Source: Sphingomonas naasensis (GTDB lineage Bacteria > Pseudomonadota > Alphaproteobacteria > Sphingomonadales > Sphingomonadaceae). Taken from it: DNA of 64,000 nucleotides. Position 1 is the first letter of the stretch; each line of letters starts with the position of its first letter. The notes under the pieces were generated by a model. That model was not told the origin of the DNA and did not search any database. It saw only the letters and a program-made list of their open reading frames with translations. Shown here one piece after another: positions 41,756 through 50,485 of this stretch. Location: the NCBI RefSeq assembly GCF_004792695.1, contig NZ_SRXU01000001.1, forward strand, positions 999,414 to 1,063,413, written 5' to 3'. The translations under genes and the position numbers were made by a program.

Positions 41756-42723
41756 CAGCGCGCCCCAGCCTGGCCGGTCAGGAAGTATTGGTAACCGGCG
41801 GCGCCGGATTCATAGGCAGCCATCTCGTCGACCGTCTTCTCGCGGACGGCGCATCGAAGGTGGTGGTCGTCGACAACCTGTTCCTCGGATCGGAGGACAA
41901 TCTCGAGAGCGCATTGGCGACGGGCAGGGCGGTATTCTACCGCGACGACGCCGAGCTGGCGTCCAGCCTCGACTATATCTTCGCTGCACACGACATCTCG
42001 ACGGTGTTCAACTGCGCGACCAAGGCGCTCAACTATTCCTTCCAGAACCCCGCCAACGCCTTTTCGACGAATGTTACCGTCGCGATCAATCTACTCGAGC
42101 TGCAGCGCCGGGGCGCGTTTCGCACTTTGTGCCATTTCTCGACCTCGGAGGTCTACGGCTCTGCCGTTTACGAGCCGATGGACGAAGCGCATCCGCGCGG
42201 CGCAACCACCACCTATGCCGCGGGAAAGGCCGCTGCCGACCTCGCCGTGGAAAGCTATGTCAGGATGTTCGGCCTCGATGCGATGATCGTGCGGCCATTC
42301 AACAACTACGGCCCTCGACAAAACCACAAGGGGCCTCTGGCAGGCATCATTCCGATCACCGCGCGACGCATTTTCACCGGGGCCAAGCCGGAAATTCATG
42401 GCGACGGACAGCAGAGCCGCGATTTCATCTATGTCAGCGATACGGTGGATGCCGTCGTCAAGCTCTACGTGAAGCTGCCTGCCGGGGAATCGGTCAATAT
42501 CTCGACCGACAACCAAATCTCGGTGGCCGAGTTGATCGACACGATTATGCGGGCGCTCGACTATCGCGGTGAGATCTTGCGTGGGCCGGCCCGCCCCGCC
42601 GACGTGCTCTGCCATAACGCGAGCAACGCCAAGGTGCGCGCGCTGATCGACTATGCGCTCACGCCGTTCGACGAGGGCTTGCGCCGCACCCTCGCCTATT
42701 ACCGTCAGCTGTTTGCGAGGTAA
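41752..42723 (+). CDS. Extended-SDR nucleotide-sugar dehydratase/epimerase
   Basis: A 323-residue NAD-dependent SDR: VTGGAGFIGSHL, the STSEVYG motif at 130-136, catalytic Tyr155-x-x-x-Lys159 and RPFNNYGPRQNHKG. Glu133 after Thr-Ser is seen in UDP-GlcA decarboxylases (UXS, ArnA) and in LegB-type 4,6-dehydratases, so it probably makes a 4-keto intermediate for the aminotransferase next to it rather than being a simple GalE epimerase. The exact reaction cannot be fixed. NCATKALNY replaces the usual HLAA motif. Confidence 0.82.
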   Translation: MTARPSLAGQEVLVTGGAGFIGSHLVDRLLADGASKVVVVDNLFLGSEDNLESALATGRAVFYRDDAELASSLDYIFAAHDISTVFNCATKALNYSFQNPANAFSTNVTVAINLLELQRRGAFRTLCHFSTSEVYGSAVYEPMDEAHPRGATTTYAAGKAAADLAVESYVRMFGLDAMIVRPFNNYGPRQNHKGPLAGIIPITARRIFTGAKPEIHGDGQQSRDFIYVSDTVDAVVKLYVKLPAGESVNISTDNQISVAELIDTIMRALDYRGEILRGPARPADVLCHNASNAKVRALIDYALTPFDEGLRRTLAYYRQLFAR

Positions 42724-42724
42724 C

Positions 42725-43816
42725 GTGGAACCCATCCGCCTGATGAAGCCTTATCTCGACTATAGCGACGTCGAGCAGGACTTTCGCGCCGCCTTCGAGA
42801 GCGGCATCTTCACGCGCGGTGAAAATGTCGGCGCTTTCGCCGCGGAGCTCGCCGCTTATGTCGGCGCCCGCCACGTCTTTTTCGCCACTTCCGCCACCAC
42901 CGCGCTGTGGGTCTGCCTGAAGCTGTTGGGCGTCGGACCCGGCGACGAAATCGCCGTGTCCGACTTCTCTTTTCCCGCGACGGCAAATGTCGTCGAGGAT
43001 CTCGGCGCGACGCCGGTCTTCGTAGATGTCGATTCGCAGACCTACAATATGCGCCCAGAAGAGCTGGAAGCGAAGATCAACGCTCGAACCAAGGCAGTAA
43101 TATTCGTCGACGCGCTCGGGAATCCCACCGGGCTCCACGCGATCAAGGCGATCTGCGAGCGTCACGGAATTCCCCTGATCGAGGACGCCGCCTGCGCCAT
43201 CGGCAGTTCGGAAGACAGCCGCAAATGCGGTTCGATCGCCGACCTGACCTGTTTCAGCTTCCATCCCAGGAAGTTGCTGAGCACCGGCGAAGGCGGTGCG
43301 ATCACCACCGATCGGAACGATTGGGCCGAATGGCTGCGGGTCAAATTGGCCCATGGCGCCGATGGTTCGAAAGGCCTCGGCCTCGATTTCGTGGACTATG
43401 GCTATAATTTTCGGCTGCCGGAACTGCAGGCGATTATGGGTCGCAAGCAGCTTGGACGTCTCGACGCGGTGATTCAGCGTCGGCTGGCGATCCGCGACGC
43501 CTTCGCGACTGCGTTGGCGCCGCTGGGCCTGGCGCCTCAGCGGGTTGCGGAGAATGTTCTTCACAACGTCCAGTCTCTGGTCTTCAGGGTTCAGGACACG
43601 GTGGATCGCGATCGGCTGGTGCAGGCGCTGAAAGGCGACGGCATCGAGACGACGCTCGGAACCTATTGCCTCAGCGGTACGACGTATTTCCGCAAGCGAT
43701 ACGACGACGTTCAGCCGGTTGCCGCCGCGCTCGAGGCGACGACGATTACCCTGCCCTGCTATGATGACGTCCCGGTCGACCGCGTCGTCGACCGCATTGC
43801 ACGGCACATGAACTGA
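42725..43816 (+). CDS. DegT/DnrJ/EryC1/StrS-family sugar aminotransferase
   Basis: A 363-residue PLP enzyme. Lys183 in FSFHPRKLLSTGEGG is the PLP lysine; FFATSATTALWVCLKLL and LIEDAACAIGS complete the binding site. Start is GTG 42725 with GCGAGG upstream, one base after the previous stop; ATG 42743 is an alternative. Sitting between an SDR and a formyltransferase, it most likely aminates the 4-keto sugar made by the former, giving the amine for formylation. Confidence 0.88.
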   Translation: MEPIRLMKPYLDYSDVEQDFRAAFESGIFTRGENVGAFAAELAAYVGARHVFFATSATTALWVCLKLLGVGPGDEIAVSDFSFPATANVVEDLGATPVFVDVDSQTYNMRPEELEAKINARTKAVIFVDALGNPTGLHAIKAICERHGIPLIEDAACAIGSSEDSRKCGSIADLTCFSFHPRKLLSTGEGGAITTDRNDWAEWLRVKLAHGADGSKGLGLDFVDYGYNFRLPELQAIMGRKQLGRLDAVIQRRLAIRDAFATALAPLGLAPQRVAENVLHNVQSLVFRVQDTVDRDRLVQALKGDGIETTLGTYCLSGTTYFRKRYDDVQPVAAALEATTITLPCYDDVPVDRVVDRIARHMN

Positions 43817-43817
43817 C

Positions 43818-44732
43818 ATGGCGCGACGCGGCATCCTATTCCTCGGCAGCAAGGCCGCCGGCCTGCGGATCTGCAAACGTGTCGGCGAAATGCCCGCGGC
43901 CTCGGTCCTTGCCGTGGTCTGCCCCGACGAAAAGGGCGACCCGCGCAGCGTAGAACCCGAGTTTCGGGCACTCGCCGCCGAAGCCGCCGTTCCGTTTCAC
44001 ATCTCAACGAACACCGCCCAGACCGTCGAATTGATCGAACGTTACGAGCCGTCGGTCGTCCTCGTGCACGGCTGGTATCAGATCATCCCGGTGGACCGTT
44101 TCCCGTCGACGCAGTTCTTCGGCTTTCACTATTCGCCGCTGCCGCGATACCGCGGAAACGCGCCGCTGGTCTGGCAGATCATCGCCGGCGAACAGCAGAT
44201 CGGAGTCAGCCTGTTCGAAATGGTCGCCGAGATGGATGCCGGCCGCCTGTTTGAACAGGCGCAAGCGCCGCTTGCGCAAGACGAAACCATCGCGGATGCG
44301 TTGGCCAAGGCCGACGCATTAGCGGAGTCGATGGTCGATCGCTTCGTGACTGCGTTGCAGTGCGGTAGGCTGGCGTTGCGCGATCAGCCCGATGCCGAAC
44401 CGAGCTATTGCGGACTGCGTGTTCCGGAGGACGGCGCGGTCGACTGGTCGTGGTCCGGTTTGCGGATCCATGATTTCGTGCGCGCCCAATCCCGCCCTTA
44501 CCCCGGCGCCTTCACTGTACTCGCCGACGGTCGCCGCATGACGATCTGGCGAACCGAACCTGAGCCGCGGTTCTTTATGGGAGCTCCGGGTGCAGTTGCC
44601 GAGATCGGCCTGTCGCACGTCGTCGTGACTGCCGGAACGGGCGCCGTTCGGCTGGTGGAAGTCGAGCTGGAGCGCGGCCAGTCCGTCGCGGCGAGTTCGG
44701 TTCTGCGCTCATTGCGCCTCCGATTGGGATAA
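43818..44732 (+). CDS. Sugar N-formyltransferase-like protein (ArnA N-domain/Fmt type)
   Basis: A 304-residue protein with an N-terminal formyltransferase domain and a C-terminal Fmt_C-like domain (from about 205). The signature is H104YSPLPRYRGNAP, and Asp140 lies in AEMDAGRLF, both aligned with ArnA His104 and Asp140. The third catalytic residue, Asn102 in ArnA, is Gly102 here (FFGFH). Context argues for formylation of a sugar amine with N10-formyl-tetrahydrofolate, not initiator tRNA. With the Asn missing, activity should be tested. Confidence 0.83.
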   Translation: MARRGILFLGSKAAGLRICKRVGEMPAASVLAVVCPDEKGDPRSVEPEFRALAAEAAVPFHISTNTAQTVELIERYEPSVVLVHGWYQIIPVDRFPSTQFFGFHYSPLPRYRGNAPLVWQIIAGEQQIGVSLFEMVAEMDAGRLFEQAQAPLAQDETIADALAKADALAESMVDRFVTALQCGRLALRDQPDAEPSYCGLRVPEDGAVDWSWSGLRIHDFVRAQSRPYPGAFTVLADGRRMTIWRTEPEPRFFMGAPGAVAEIGLSHVVVTAGTGAVRLVEVELERGQSVAASSVLRSLRLRLG

Positions 44733-44742
44733 AGACGTCGCC

Positions 44743-45918
44743 ATGTTGCTGGATCAGGATATTCGCAAAGCGGGCGTGCAGATCTGCTCGCGTTGCATCT
44801 ACGACGAGCGGGTCAGCGGAATCACGTTCGACGCCGATGGTGTCTGCAACTATTGCCATCAGGTCGACCGGCTCAAAGAAGAATTCGGCACCGGCTCGTC
44901 GACCGGTGAAGCAAGTCTTCAGGCGATCGTCGAAGAGATTAAGAAAGCCGGCCGCGGGAAGCCTTACGACTGCATTATCGGCGTTAGTGGTGGGACCGAT
45001 TCATCCTATATGGTCTACCTCGCCAAGGAGTGGGGGCTGCGCCCTTTGGCAGTCCATTACGACAACACTTGGAACTCTGCCATTGCCACGGAGAATATCC
45101 GCAAGGTCTTGAGCGCGCTCGACGTCGACCTCTACACGCATGTCGTAGACAACAAGGAGGCGGATGACATCTTCCACTCCTTCTTCAAATCCGGTGTTGC
45201 CGAGATCGAATCGTCCACCGATCTGGCTCTGGCGGAGACCATGTACCGCGCGGCGTGGAAGTTCCGAATCCGCTATGTCCTTGAGGGGCACTCCTTCACG
45301 ACGGAAGGCATTACTCCGGTGGGCCGCAATTACTTCGACGGAAAGTACATTCAAAGCATCCATCGCCTTTTCGGCACGCGCAAGATGAAATCCTACCCGT
45401 TGATGACATTTCGCCGGATGCTTTGGTGGACAGCGGCCGCCCGGATCCGAAAGATCCGTCCGTTCTGGTATATGAATTATTCCAAGGAGCGCGCAAAGGG
45501 ATTTCTGGAGCAGCGGTTCGGCTGGAAATACTATGGCGGACATCATCTTGAAAATCGGATGACCGCGTTCTTGCACAGCATCTATCTTCCCGGAAAATTC
45601 TCGACCGACATGCGCAACAATACGCTTGCCGCCTTGGCGCGCGAAGGTGCGTTATCGCGCGAAGAGGCTTGGGCGGAATATAACACACCCCCGGTAGTGG
45701 AAGACGAGCTCGTCTCCTACTTCAAGAAGCGACTCGGCATCACCGACGAGGAATTTGATCAAAAGATGTCCGAGCCGCCGCGCGCTTGGTGGGAGTTCCC
45801 TACCTATAAAAAAAGATTCGAACTCTTTCGCCCGGTATTTGCTGTATTATCCAAAGCCAACCTGGTGCCCATGAGCTTCTATCTGAAATATTGCTTTCCG
45901 GCGCCGATCGAAAAATGA
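44743..45918 (+). CDS. wbpG: N-acetyl sugar amidotransferase (WbpG/WbuX type)
   Basis: A 391-residue adenine-nucleotide-alpha-hydrolase (PP-loop) enzyme. CSRCIYDERVSG and CNYCHQVD give a zinc pair near the N-terminus; the PP-loop is SGGTDSS at 82-88. WbpG converts an acetamido group of a UDP-diacetamido-uronate into an acetamidino group using ammonia from the HisH/HisF pair, which follows directly here. The end overlaps hisH (ATGA). Confidence 0.92.
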   Translation: MLLDQDIRKAGVQICSRCIYDERVSGITFDADGVCNYCHQVDRLKEEFGTGSSTGEASLQAIVEEIKKAGRGKPYDCIIGVSGGTDSSYMVYLAKEWGLRPLAVHYDNTWNSAIATENIRKVLSALDVDLYTHVVDNKEADDIFHSFFKSGVAEIESSTDLALAETMYRAAWKFRIRYVLEGHSFTTEGITPVGRNYFDGKYIQSIHRLFGTRKMKSYPLMTFRRMLWWTAAARIRKIRPFWYMNYSKERAKGFLEQRFGWKYYGGHHLENRMTAFLHSIYLPGKFSTDMRNNTLAALAREGALSREEAWAEYNTPPVVEDELVSYFKKRLGITDEEFDQKMSEPPRAWWEFPTYKKRFELFRPVFAVLSKANLVPMSFYLKYCFPAPIEK

Positions 45919-46517
45919 TCACCATCGTCGACTATGGGATCGGGAATCTCGGTTCGATCCGAAACATGTTTCGGCGCATCGGCGCGTCGGCCCAGGTGAC
46001 CTCCGACCTGGAAGAGATCGGCAGCGCTACAAAGCTGTTGCTGCCCGGCGTGGGCGCGTTCGACAACGCGATGGCGCGGATTAACGAAGGCGGTCTGCGC
46101 GAAGTGCTGGACAGGAAGGCCGGCGAAGGCGTGCCGATCCTCGGCATCTGCCTCGGTATGCAATTGCTGACATCGGGCAGCGAGGAGGGCCAGCTACCGG
46201 GGCTCGGCTGGATACCGGGACGCGCCCATCGCCTGCCCGCGTCACCGAGGCTAAAAGTGCCTCATATGGGTTGGAACCTCGTCCGGACCGCCCGTCGGAG
46301 CCCACTGACCGCGGACCTCCCGCCCGATGCGCGCTTCTATTTCGTCCACTCCTTCGCGGTGCAAGTTCACGACCGGGGCGATTCCCTGCTGCGCGCGACG
46401 CACGGCGTAGAGTTCGACGCCGCGATCCAGCGTGGGAACATCTACGGGGCACAATTTCATCCCGAAAAGAGTCACAGGTTCGGCATGCAACTCCTCTCCA
46501 ACTTCGCCCAGATCTGA
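45915..46517 (+). CDS. hisH: HisH-like glutamine amidotransferase subunit of sugar amidation
   Basis: A 200-residue class I glutaminase. The triad is complete: Cys79 in GICLGMQL, His182 and Glu184 in FHPEK. It would release ammonia from glutamine for the partner HisF and WbpG. The start at ATG 45915 overlaps the wbpG stop; GTG/ATG frames upstream are not needed. It sits far from histidine genes, so a role in histidine synthesis is unlikely. Confidence 0.92.
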   Translation: MITIVDYGIGNLGSIRNMFRRIGASAQVTSDLEEIGSATKLLLPGVGAFDNAMARINEGGLREVLDRKAGEGVPILGICLGMQLLTSGSEEGQLPGLGWIPGRAHRLPASPRLKVPHMGWNLVRTARRSPLTADLPPDARFYFVHSFAVQVHDRGDSLLRATHGVEFDAAIQRGNIYGAQFHPEKSHRFGMQLLSNFAQI

Positions 46518-47314
46518 TGCTGCGCACGCGCGTCATTCCCGCGTTGCTGTTGCGCGACGAGAGCCTGGTCAAGACGGAGCGCTTCGGCCGCTTCCGCTAC
46601 ATCGGCGACCCTTGCAACACCGTGCGGATCTTCAACGAGCTAGAGGTCGACGAACTCGCCTTCCTCGACATTAGCGCGACGCCTGCCGGCCGGGCGCCGA
46701 ACTTCGCCCTGCTCGAGGATATCGCGTCCGAATGCTTCATGCCGCTGGCCTATGGCGGGGGCATTCGCAGCGGCGAGGACGCCGCGCGCGTGTTCGGCAT
46801 CGGTTTCGAGAAGGTCATCGTCAATAGCCAAGCGTTCGAGCGCCCCGAGGTTATCGGTGAAATCGCCAGAGTGTTCGGCAACCAGGCAGTAGTCGCCTCC
46901 ATCGATGTACGGCGCGACTGGCGCGGGAAAGAACGGGTCGCATCGCGCGGTGGCCGTAAACGGCATCGTGTCGACGTGGTGGACTGGGCCGTGGAAATGG
47001 AGCGGCGCGGCGCTGGCGAAATCCTGCTTACGTCCATTGATCGCGAAGGGACCTGGGCCGGCTTCGATCTCGATCTCATCACGCGCGTCAGCAGCGCAGT
47101 CAGCGTTCCGGTGATCGCTCAGGGGGGCGCCGGCACGGTCGTCGACCTGAAATGCGCCGTGGGGGCCGGCGCTTCGGCAGTCGCCGTCGGCAGCATGGTG
47201 GTCTTTCAAGGCAAAGGTAAAGGCGTGCTGGTGAGCTTTCCCGGAGCCGCGGACCTCGAGATGATCCCCGCGCCGTTCCGCGATACGGCGACTGTTCCGG
47301 AGGGCGCAAAGTGA
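46517..47314 (+). CDS. hisF: HisF-like cyclase subunit of sugar amidation, catalytic Asp11 lost
   Basis: A 265-residue beta/alpha barrel. Asp130 (ASIDVRR) and the phosphate loops IAQGGAG and LLTSIDREGTW are kept, but position 11, the essential Asp of true HisF (CLDV), is Leu here (ALLL at 9-12). The barrel should still pair with HisH as an ammonia conduit for the WbpG reaction. Starts one base inside the hisH stop (TGATG). Confidence 0.9.
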   Translation: MLRTRVIPALLLRDESLVKTERFGRFRYIGDPCNTVRIFNELEVDELAFLDISATPAGRAPNFALLEDIASECFMPLAYGGGIRSGEDAARVFGIGFEKVIVNSQAFERPEVIGEIARVFGNQAVVASIDVRRDWRGKERVASRGGRKRHRVDVVDWAVEMERRGAGEILLTSIDREGTWAGFDLDLITRVSSAVSVPVIAQGGAGTVVDLKCAVGAGASAVAVGSMVVFQGKGKGVLVSFPGAADLEMIPAPFRDTATVPEGAK

Positions 47315-48516
47315 CGCGTCGTGTCGCGGTGATCGGCAACAACAATAATTGCGGCTTTGCGCTTACGCGCTACTTACGCGATCGCGGGCTCGATACGCAC
47401 CTTCTGCTCTACGAGCATGAGCAGGATCACTTCCTGCCGTCCTCCGACACTTACGATCTCGATTACATGCGTTACACGCGAAAGCTGTCTTGGGGCGCGC
47501 AAACGCGATTTCTCAAAGTTTCCGCAGCACAGGTGCGGCGCGACGTCGATGGTTACGACGTCCTGATCGGCTGCGGTATGGCGCCCGGGATGTTGTGGAA
47601 AGCCGGCATCCCGCTCGACATTTTCGCACCTTATGGCTGGGACCTGTGGGAATATCCGCGGTTCCGCTTCCACAGCCCCACATGGGTCGCCAAGACTTGG
47701 CCTGCGGTCGTCGCGCAGCGCAGGGGAATCGGCCACGCCGCAGTCTTTCACATGACCCCGACCAACGCGCTCTACGAACAGCAATGGAAACGGTTTGCGG
47801 GCAATAGCGAACGGTGGACCGAGGGTAGCCCGCTGGTATACGCGCCTGCCTATGCGGCAAATCGGCTCGAGCAAATGCTGCCGAGGACGCATTGGGGGGA
47901 AGAGTTCAAGCGTATCCGCGCCGGAGCCGACCTGATGGTCGTCAGCCATGCCCGCCATGTGTGGAAGGTCCCCGATACCGCCCCGGCCGCGAAAGGCACA
48001 CGCAAGCTGCTGGAGGGGTGGGCGCAGTTCCGCAAAAGCCATCCCGGCGTGCGCGCGCGGCTGGTGACGGTGGAATATGGCGACGACGTCGACGCCTCCA
48101 AGAAGCTCGTCGCCGAACTCGGCATAGCTGATTCGGTGATCTGGATGCCGAAGATGTATCGCAAGGACATCATGGTCGGCCTGCTGCTCGCGGATATCGT
48201 TTGCGGAGAATTCCAGAACAGCTGGATGGCGGCTGGTGTGTTCTACGAAGCCATGGTCGCGGCCAAGCCTTTGCTGAGTTATCGCGACGACGCGCTCTAT
48301 CAGGCCGAATTCCCCGACCTCTATCCGATCATGAACGCGTTTTCGGCCGCGCAGATTGCAGGCCAATTCTCCGCTTACCTCGCGGATCCCACGCGGTATG
48401 TCGCGATGGGGAAGCAAGGGCTCGACTGGTATGAACGCGTCATCGCCAAGGCGGCGGTCGACAAATACGTGAACTATATCTCAAACAGGCAGGTCCGCGG
48501 CGCCAGCAGCGTCTAG
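47311..48516 (+). CDS. Glycosyltransferase-like protein (GT-B fold)
   Basis: A 401-residue protein starting at GTG 47311, overlapping hisF (GTGA). The N-terminal half begins RVAVIGNNNNCGFALTRYLRDRG, and the second half has Rossmann-like strands (ADLMVVSHARHVWK, SVIWMPKMYRKDIMVGLLLADIVCGEF, FYEAMVAAKPLLSY) with the acidic-Ala end of GT4 enzymes in a weak form. Probably transfers one sugar of the repeat unit; donor unknown. Confidence 0.75.
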   Translation: MTRRVAVIGNNNNCGFALTRYLRDRGLDTHLLLYEHEQDHFLPSSDTYDLDYMRYTRKLSWGAQTRFLKVSAAQVRRDVDGYDVLIGCGMAPGMLWKAGIPLDIFAPYGWDLWEYPRFRFHSPTWVAKTWPAVVAQRRGIGHAAVFHMTPTNALYEQQWKRFAGNSERWTEGSPLVYAPAYAANRLEQMLPRTHWGEEFKRIRAGADLMVVSHARHVWKVPDTAPAAKGTRKLLEGWAQFRKSHPGVRARLVTVEYGDDVDASKKLVAELGIADSVIWMPKMYRKDIMVGLLLADIVCGEFQNSWMAAGVFYEAMVAAKPLLSYRDDALYQAEFPDLYPIMNAFSAAQIAGQFSAYLADPTRYVAMGKQGLDWYERVIAKAAVDKYVNYISNRQVRGASSV

Positions 48517-48606
48517 TCGGAGCCGCGGGCGGCCCCCTACGCTGCGCGGGTGACCACAGTTCAGACGCGAACCACTGTTTCAGCCTCAACGAAGAAGCTC
48601 CGGAAG

Positions 48607-50472
48607 ATGTGCGGCATCATTGGTATTGGATCTACCCGCCCCTTGGGCGAGCTGCCCTGGATGCTCGTCGGTCGCGATGCGCTGATCCATCGCGGCCCGG
48701 ACGACGCGGGCACATACACGTCCGACGATCGCCGCGTGATGTTCGCGCATCGCCGGCTCGCCATCGTCGATCTGAGCCCGTTGGGTCATCAGCCGATGGC
48801 GATCGCCGATAACAGTTTGTGGCTGACCTATAATGGCGAGATCTACAATCACATCGAGTTGAGGGCCGAACTCGAGGCATTGGGGCATCGCTTCCGTTCG
48901 ACATCCGATACCGAAGTGGTTCTGGCCGCCTATCGCCAGTGGGGTCGCGACTTCCTGACGCGGCTCGACGGCATGTTCGCACTCGCCTTGCACGACGTCA
49001 GGGAAAATCGGATGATCCTCGCACGCGATCGCGCCGGTGAGAAACCGCTTTTTTACCGTCTCCGCGACGGCGAGCTTCGCTTCGCATCGGAGCTCAAGGG
49101 TCTTTTCGCGGATCGCGATTTCGAGCGCGTTGTCGATCCGGCCGCGCTCGATTGCTATCTCGGTCTTGGTTATGTTCCCGGCAATCGCTGCCTGATCGCC
49201 GGCGTGTCCAAGCTGCCGGCGGCGCACGCGCTCGAATTCAATTGCGCCAACGGCACCGCGCGGACCTGGCGCTACTGGGATCTTCCCGCCTATGCGGGGG
49301 GCGCCTCTCCAGACTCGCAAGCGTTGGTCGAGGAGCTCGAAGCGCTGCTCACAGGTGCTGTGCGGCGGCAGCTCGTCGCGGACGTGCCGGTCGGGCTGCT
49401 GCTCAGCGGCGGCGTCGATTCGAGCCTCATCACGGCTCTGGCCGTGCGCGCTGGCGGACGCCTGAAGACCTACACCGTCGGCTTTCCCGAATATGCCGAT
49501 GTCGACGAGACCGCACATGCCGCCTTCGTCGCCAATCACTTCGCGACGGATCACACGGTTCTGGCTGTGGACATGCCCCAGCCGGACATTCTCACCAAAA
49601 TGGCCTACCAATATGACGAGCCGATCATCGATTCCTCGATGATCCCGACCTATCTGGTGTCCGAACAAATCGCGCGACATTGCAAGGTTGCGATCGGCGG
49701 CGATGGCGGGGACGAGCTCTTCGGCGGCTATTACAGCGCCAGCAGGGTGGCGCGGCTCGAGCAAGTCTCGCGGTACACACCTTTGTGGCCGAGGCGCCTG
49801 CTCGCGAGCGCCGCCACGCACCTCTTGCCTACGGGAGTCCGCATGCGCAGCGCGCTGCGCATGCTCGGCACCGACCTGACGGGGGATCTGCCTCCGATCT
49901 CCATCCAGCTCGATGAAAAGGCGCGATCGGGCCTGATTGAACGCAAGCCACCCATTTCTGCGGAAGCCGTGCGGGCGGGGCGGGTTCCGGCTGAAACGGA
50001 TGCCGTGCAGCGCATGACGCGCTATGACTTTGCCAACTATATGGCTGAAGACATTCTGGTCAAAGTCGATCGGGCCTCAATGCTGAATTCGCTCGAGATC
50101 CGCGCGCCTTTCCTCGACCGCGAGGTGATTGAATTCGCCTATGGCCGGGTTCCTTCGTCACTGAAGGCGACACCCAAGGCACGCAAGATCATCCTGCGCC
50201 AGCTAGCGAAACGCGTTCTCCCTGCCGGGTTCGACGCGGTCCGCAAACAGGGCTTCACCATTCCCTTGGATCGCTGGCTGCGGGCCGGCCCCTGGCGCGC
50301 CCATGTCGAGCAAGTCCTGTACGATCCGGATTCGGCATTCTCGCGGAGCGAAGTCGCGAGTCTGTTCGCGGGACTGGACAAAGGGCGTCAAGTTCGCGAG
50401 CAGCTTTTCGGCCTGACGCTATTCGAGGAGTGGCGGCGTCAGCACGGCGTAGAGCTCCCGCTACACAGTTAA
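48607..50472 (+). CDS. asnB: Asparagine synthase-like glutamine-dependent amidotransferase (copy 1)
   Basis: A 621-residue class II enzyme. Cys2 is the N-terminal nucleophile (MCGIIGIG); RGPDDAG, YNGEIYNH and GEKPLFYR mark the glutaminase, and the synthetase PP-loop is SGGVDSS at 267-273. In O-antigen loci such proteins are thought to amidate uronic acids, although true asparagine synthesis cannot be excluded. ATG 48607 is required to place Cys at position 2; upstream in-frame codons would bury it. The following methyltransferase gene is 13 bp away. Confidence 0.9.
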   Translation: MCGIIGIGSTRPLGELPWMLVGRDALIHRGPDDAGTYTSDDRRVMFAHRRLAIVDLSPLGHQPMAIADNSLWLTYNGEIYNHIELRAELEALGHRFRSTSDTEVVLAAYRQWGRDFLTRLDGMFALALHDVRENRMILARDRAGEKPLFYRLRDGELRFASELKGLFADRDFERVVDPAALDCYLGLGYVPGNRCLIAGVSKLPAAHALEFNCANGTARTWRYWDLPAYAGGASPDSQALVEELEALLTGAVRRQLVADVPVGLLLSGGVDSSLITALAVRAGGRLKTYTVGFPEYADVDETAHAAFVANHFATDHTVLAVDMPQPDILTKMAYQYDEPIIDSSMIPTYLVSEQIARHCKVAIGGDGGDELFGGYYSASRVARLEQVSRYTPLWPRRLLASAATHLLPTGVRMRSALRMLGTDLTGDLPPISIQLDEKARSGLIERKPPISAEAVRAGRVPAETDAVQRMTRYDFANYMAEDILVKVDRASMLNSLEIRAPFLDREVIEFAYGRVPSSLKATPKARKIILRQLAKRVLPAGFDAVRKQGFTIPLDRWLRAGPWRAHVEQVLYDPDSAFSRSEVASLFAGLDKGRQVREQLFGLTLFEEWRRQHGVELPLHS

Positions 50473-50485
50473 TTCGAGGAACGTG

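Noticed and set aside
43818..44732. Methionyl-tRNA formyltransferase
   Set aside because: Located between sugar aminotransferase and amidotransferase genes, with no def gene, and with the catalytic Asn replaced.
45915..47314. hisH-hisF as histidine biosynthesis genes
   Set aside because: No other his genes nearby, directly coupled to a WbpG-type gene, and HisF lacks Asp11.
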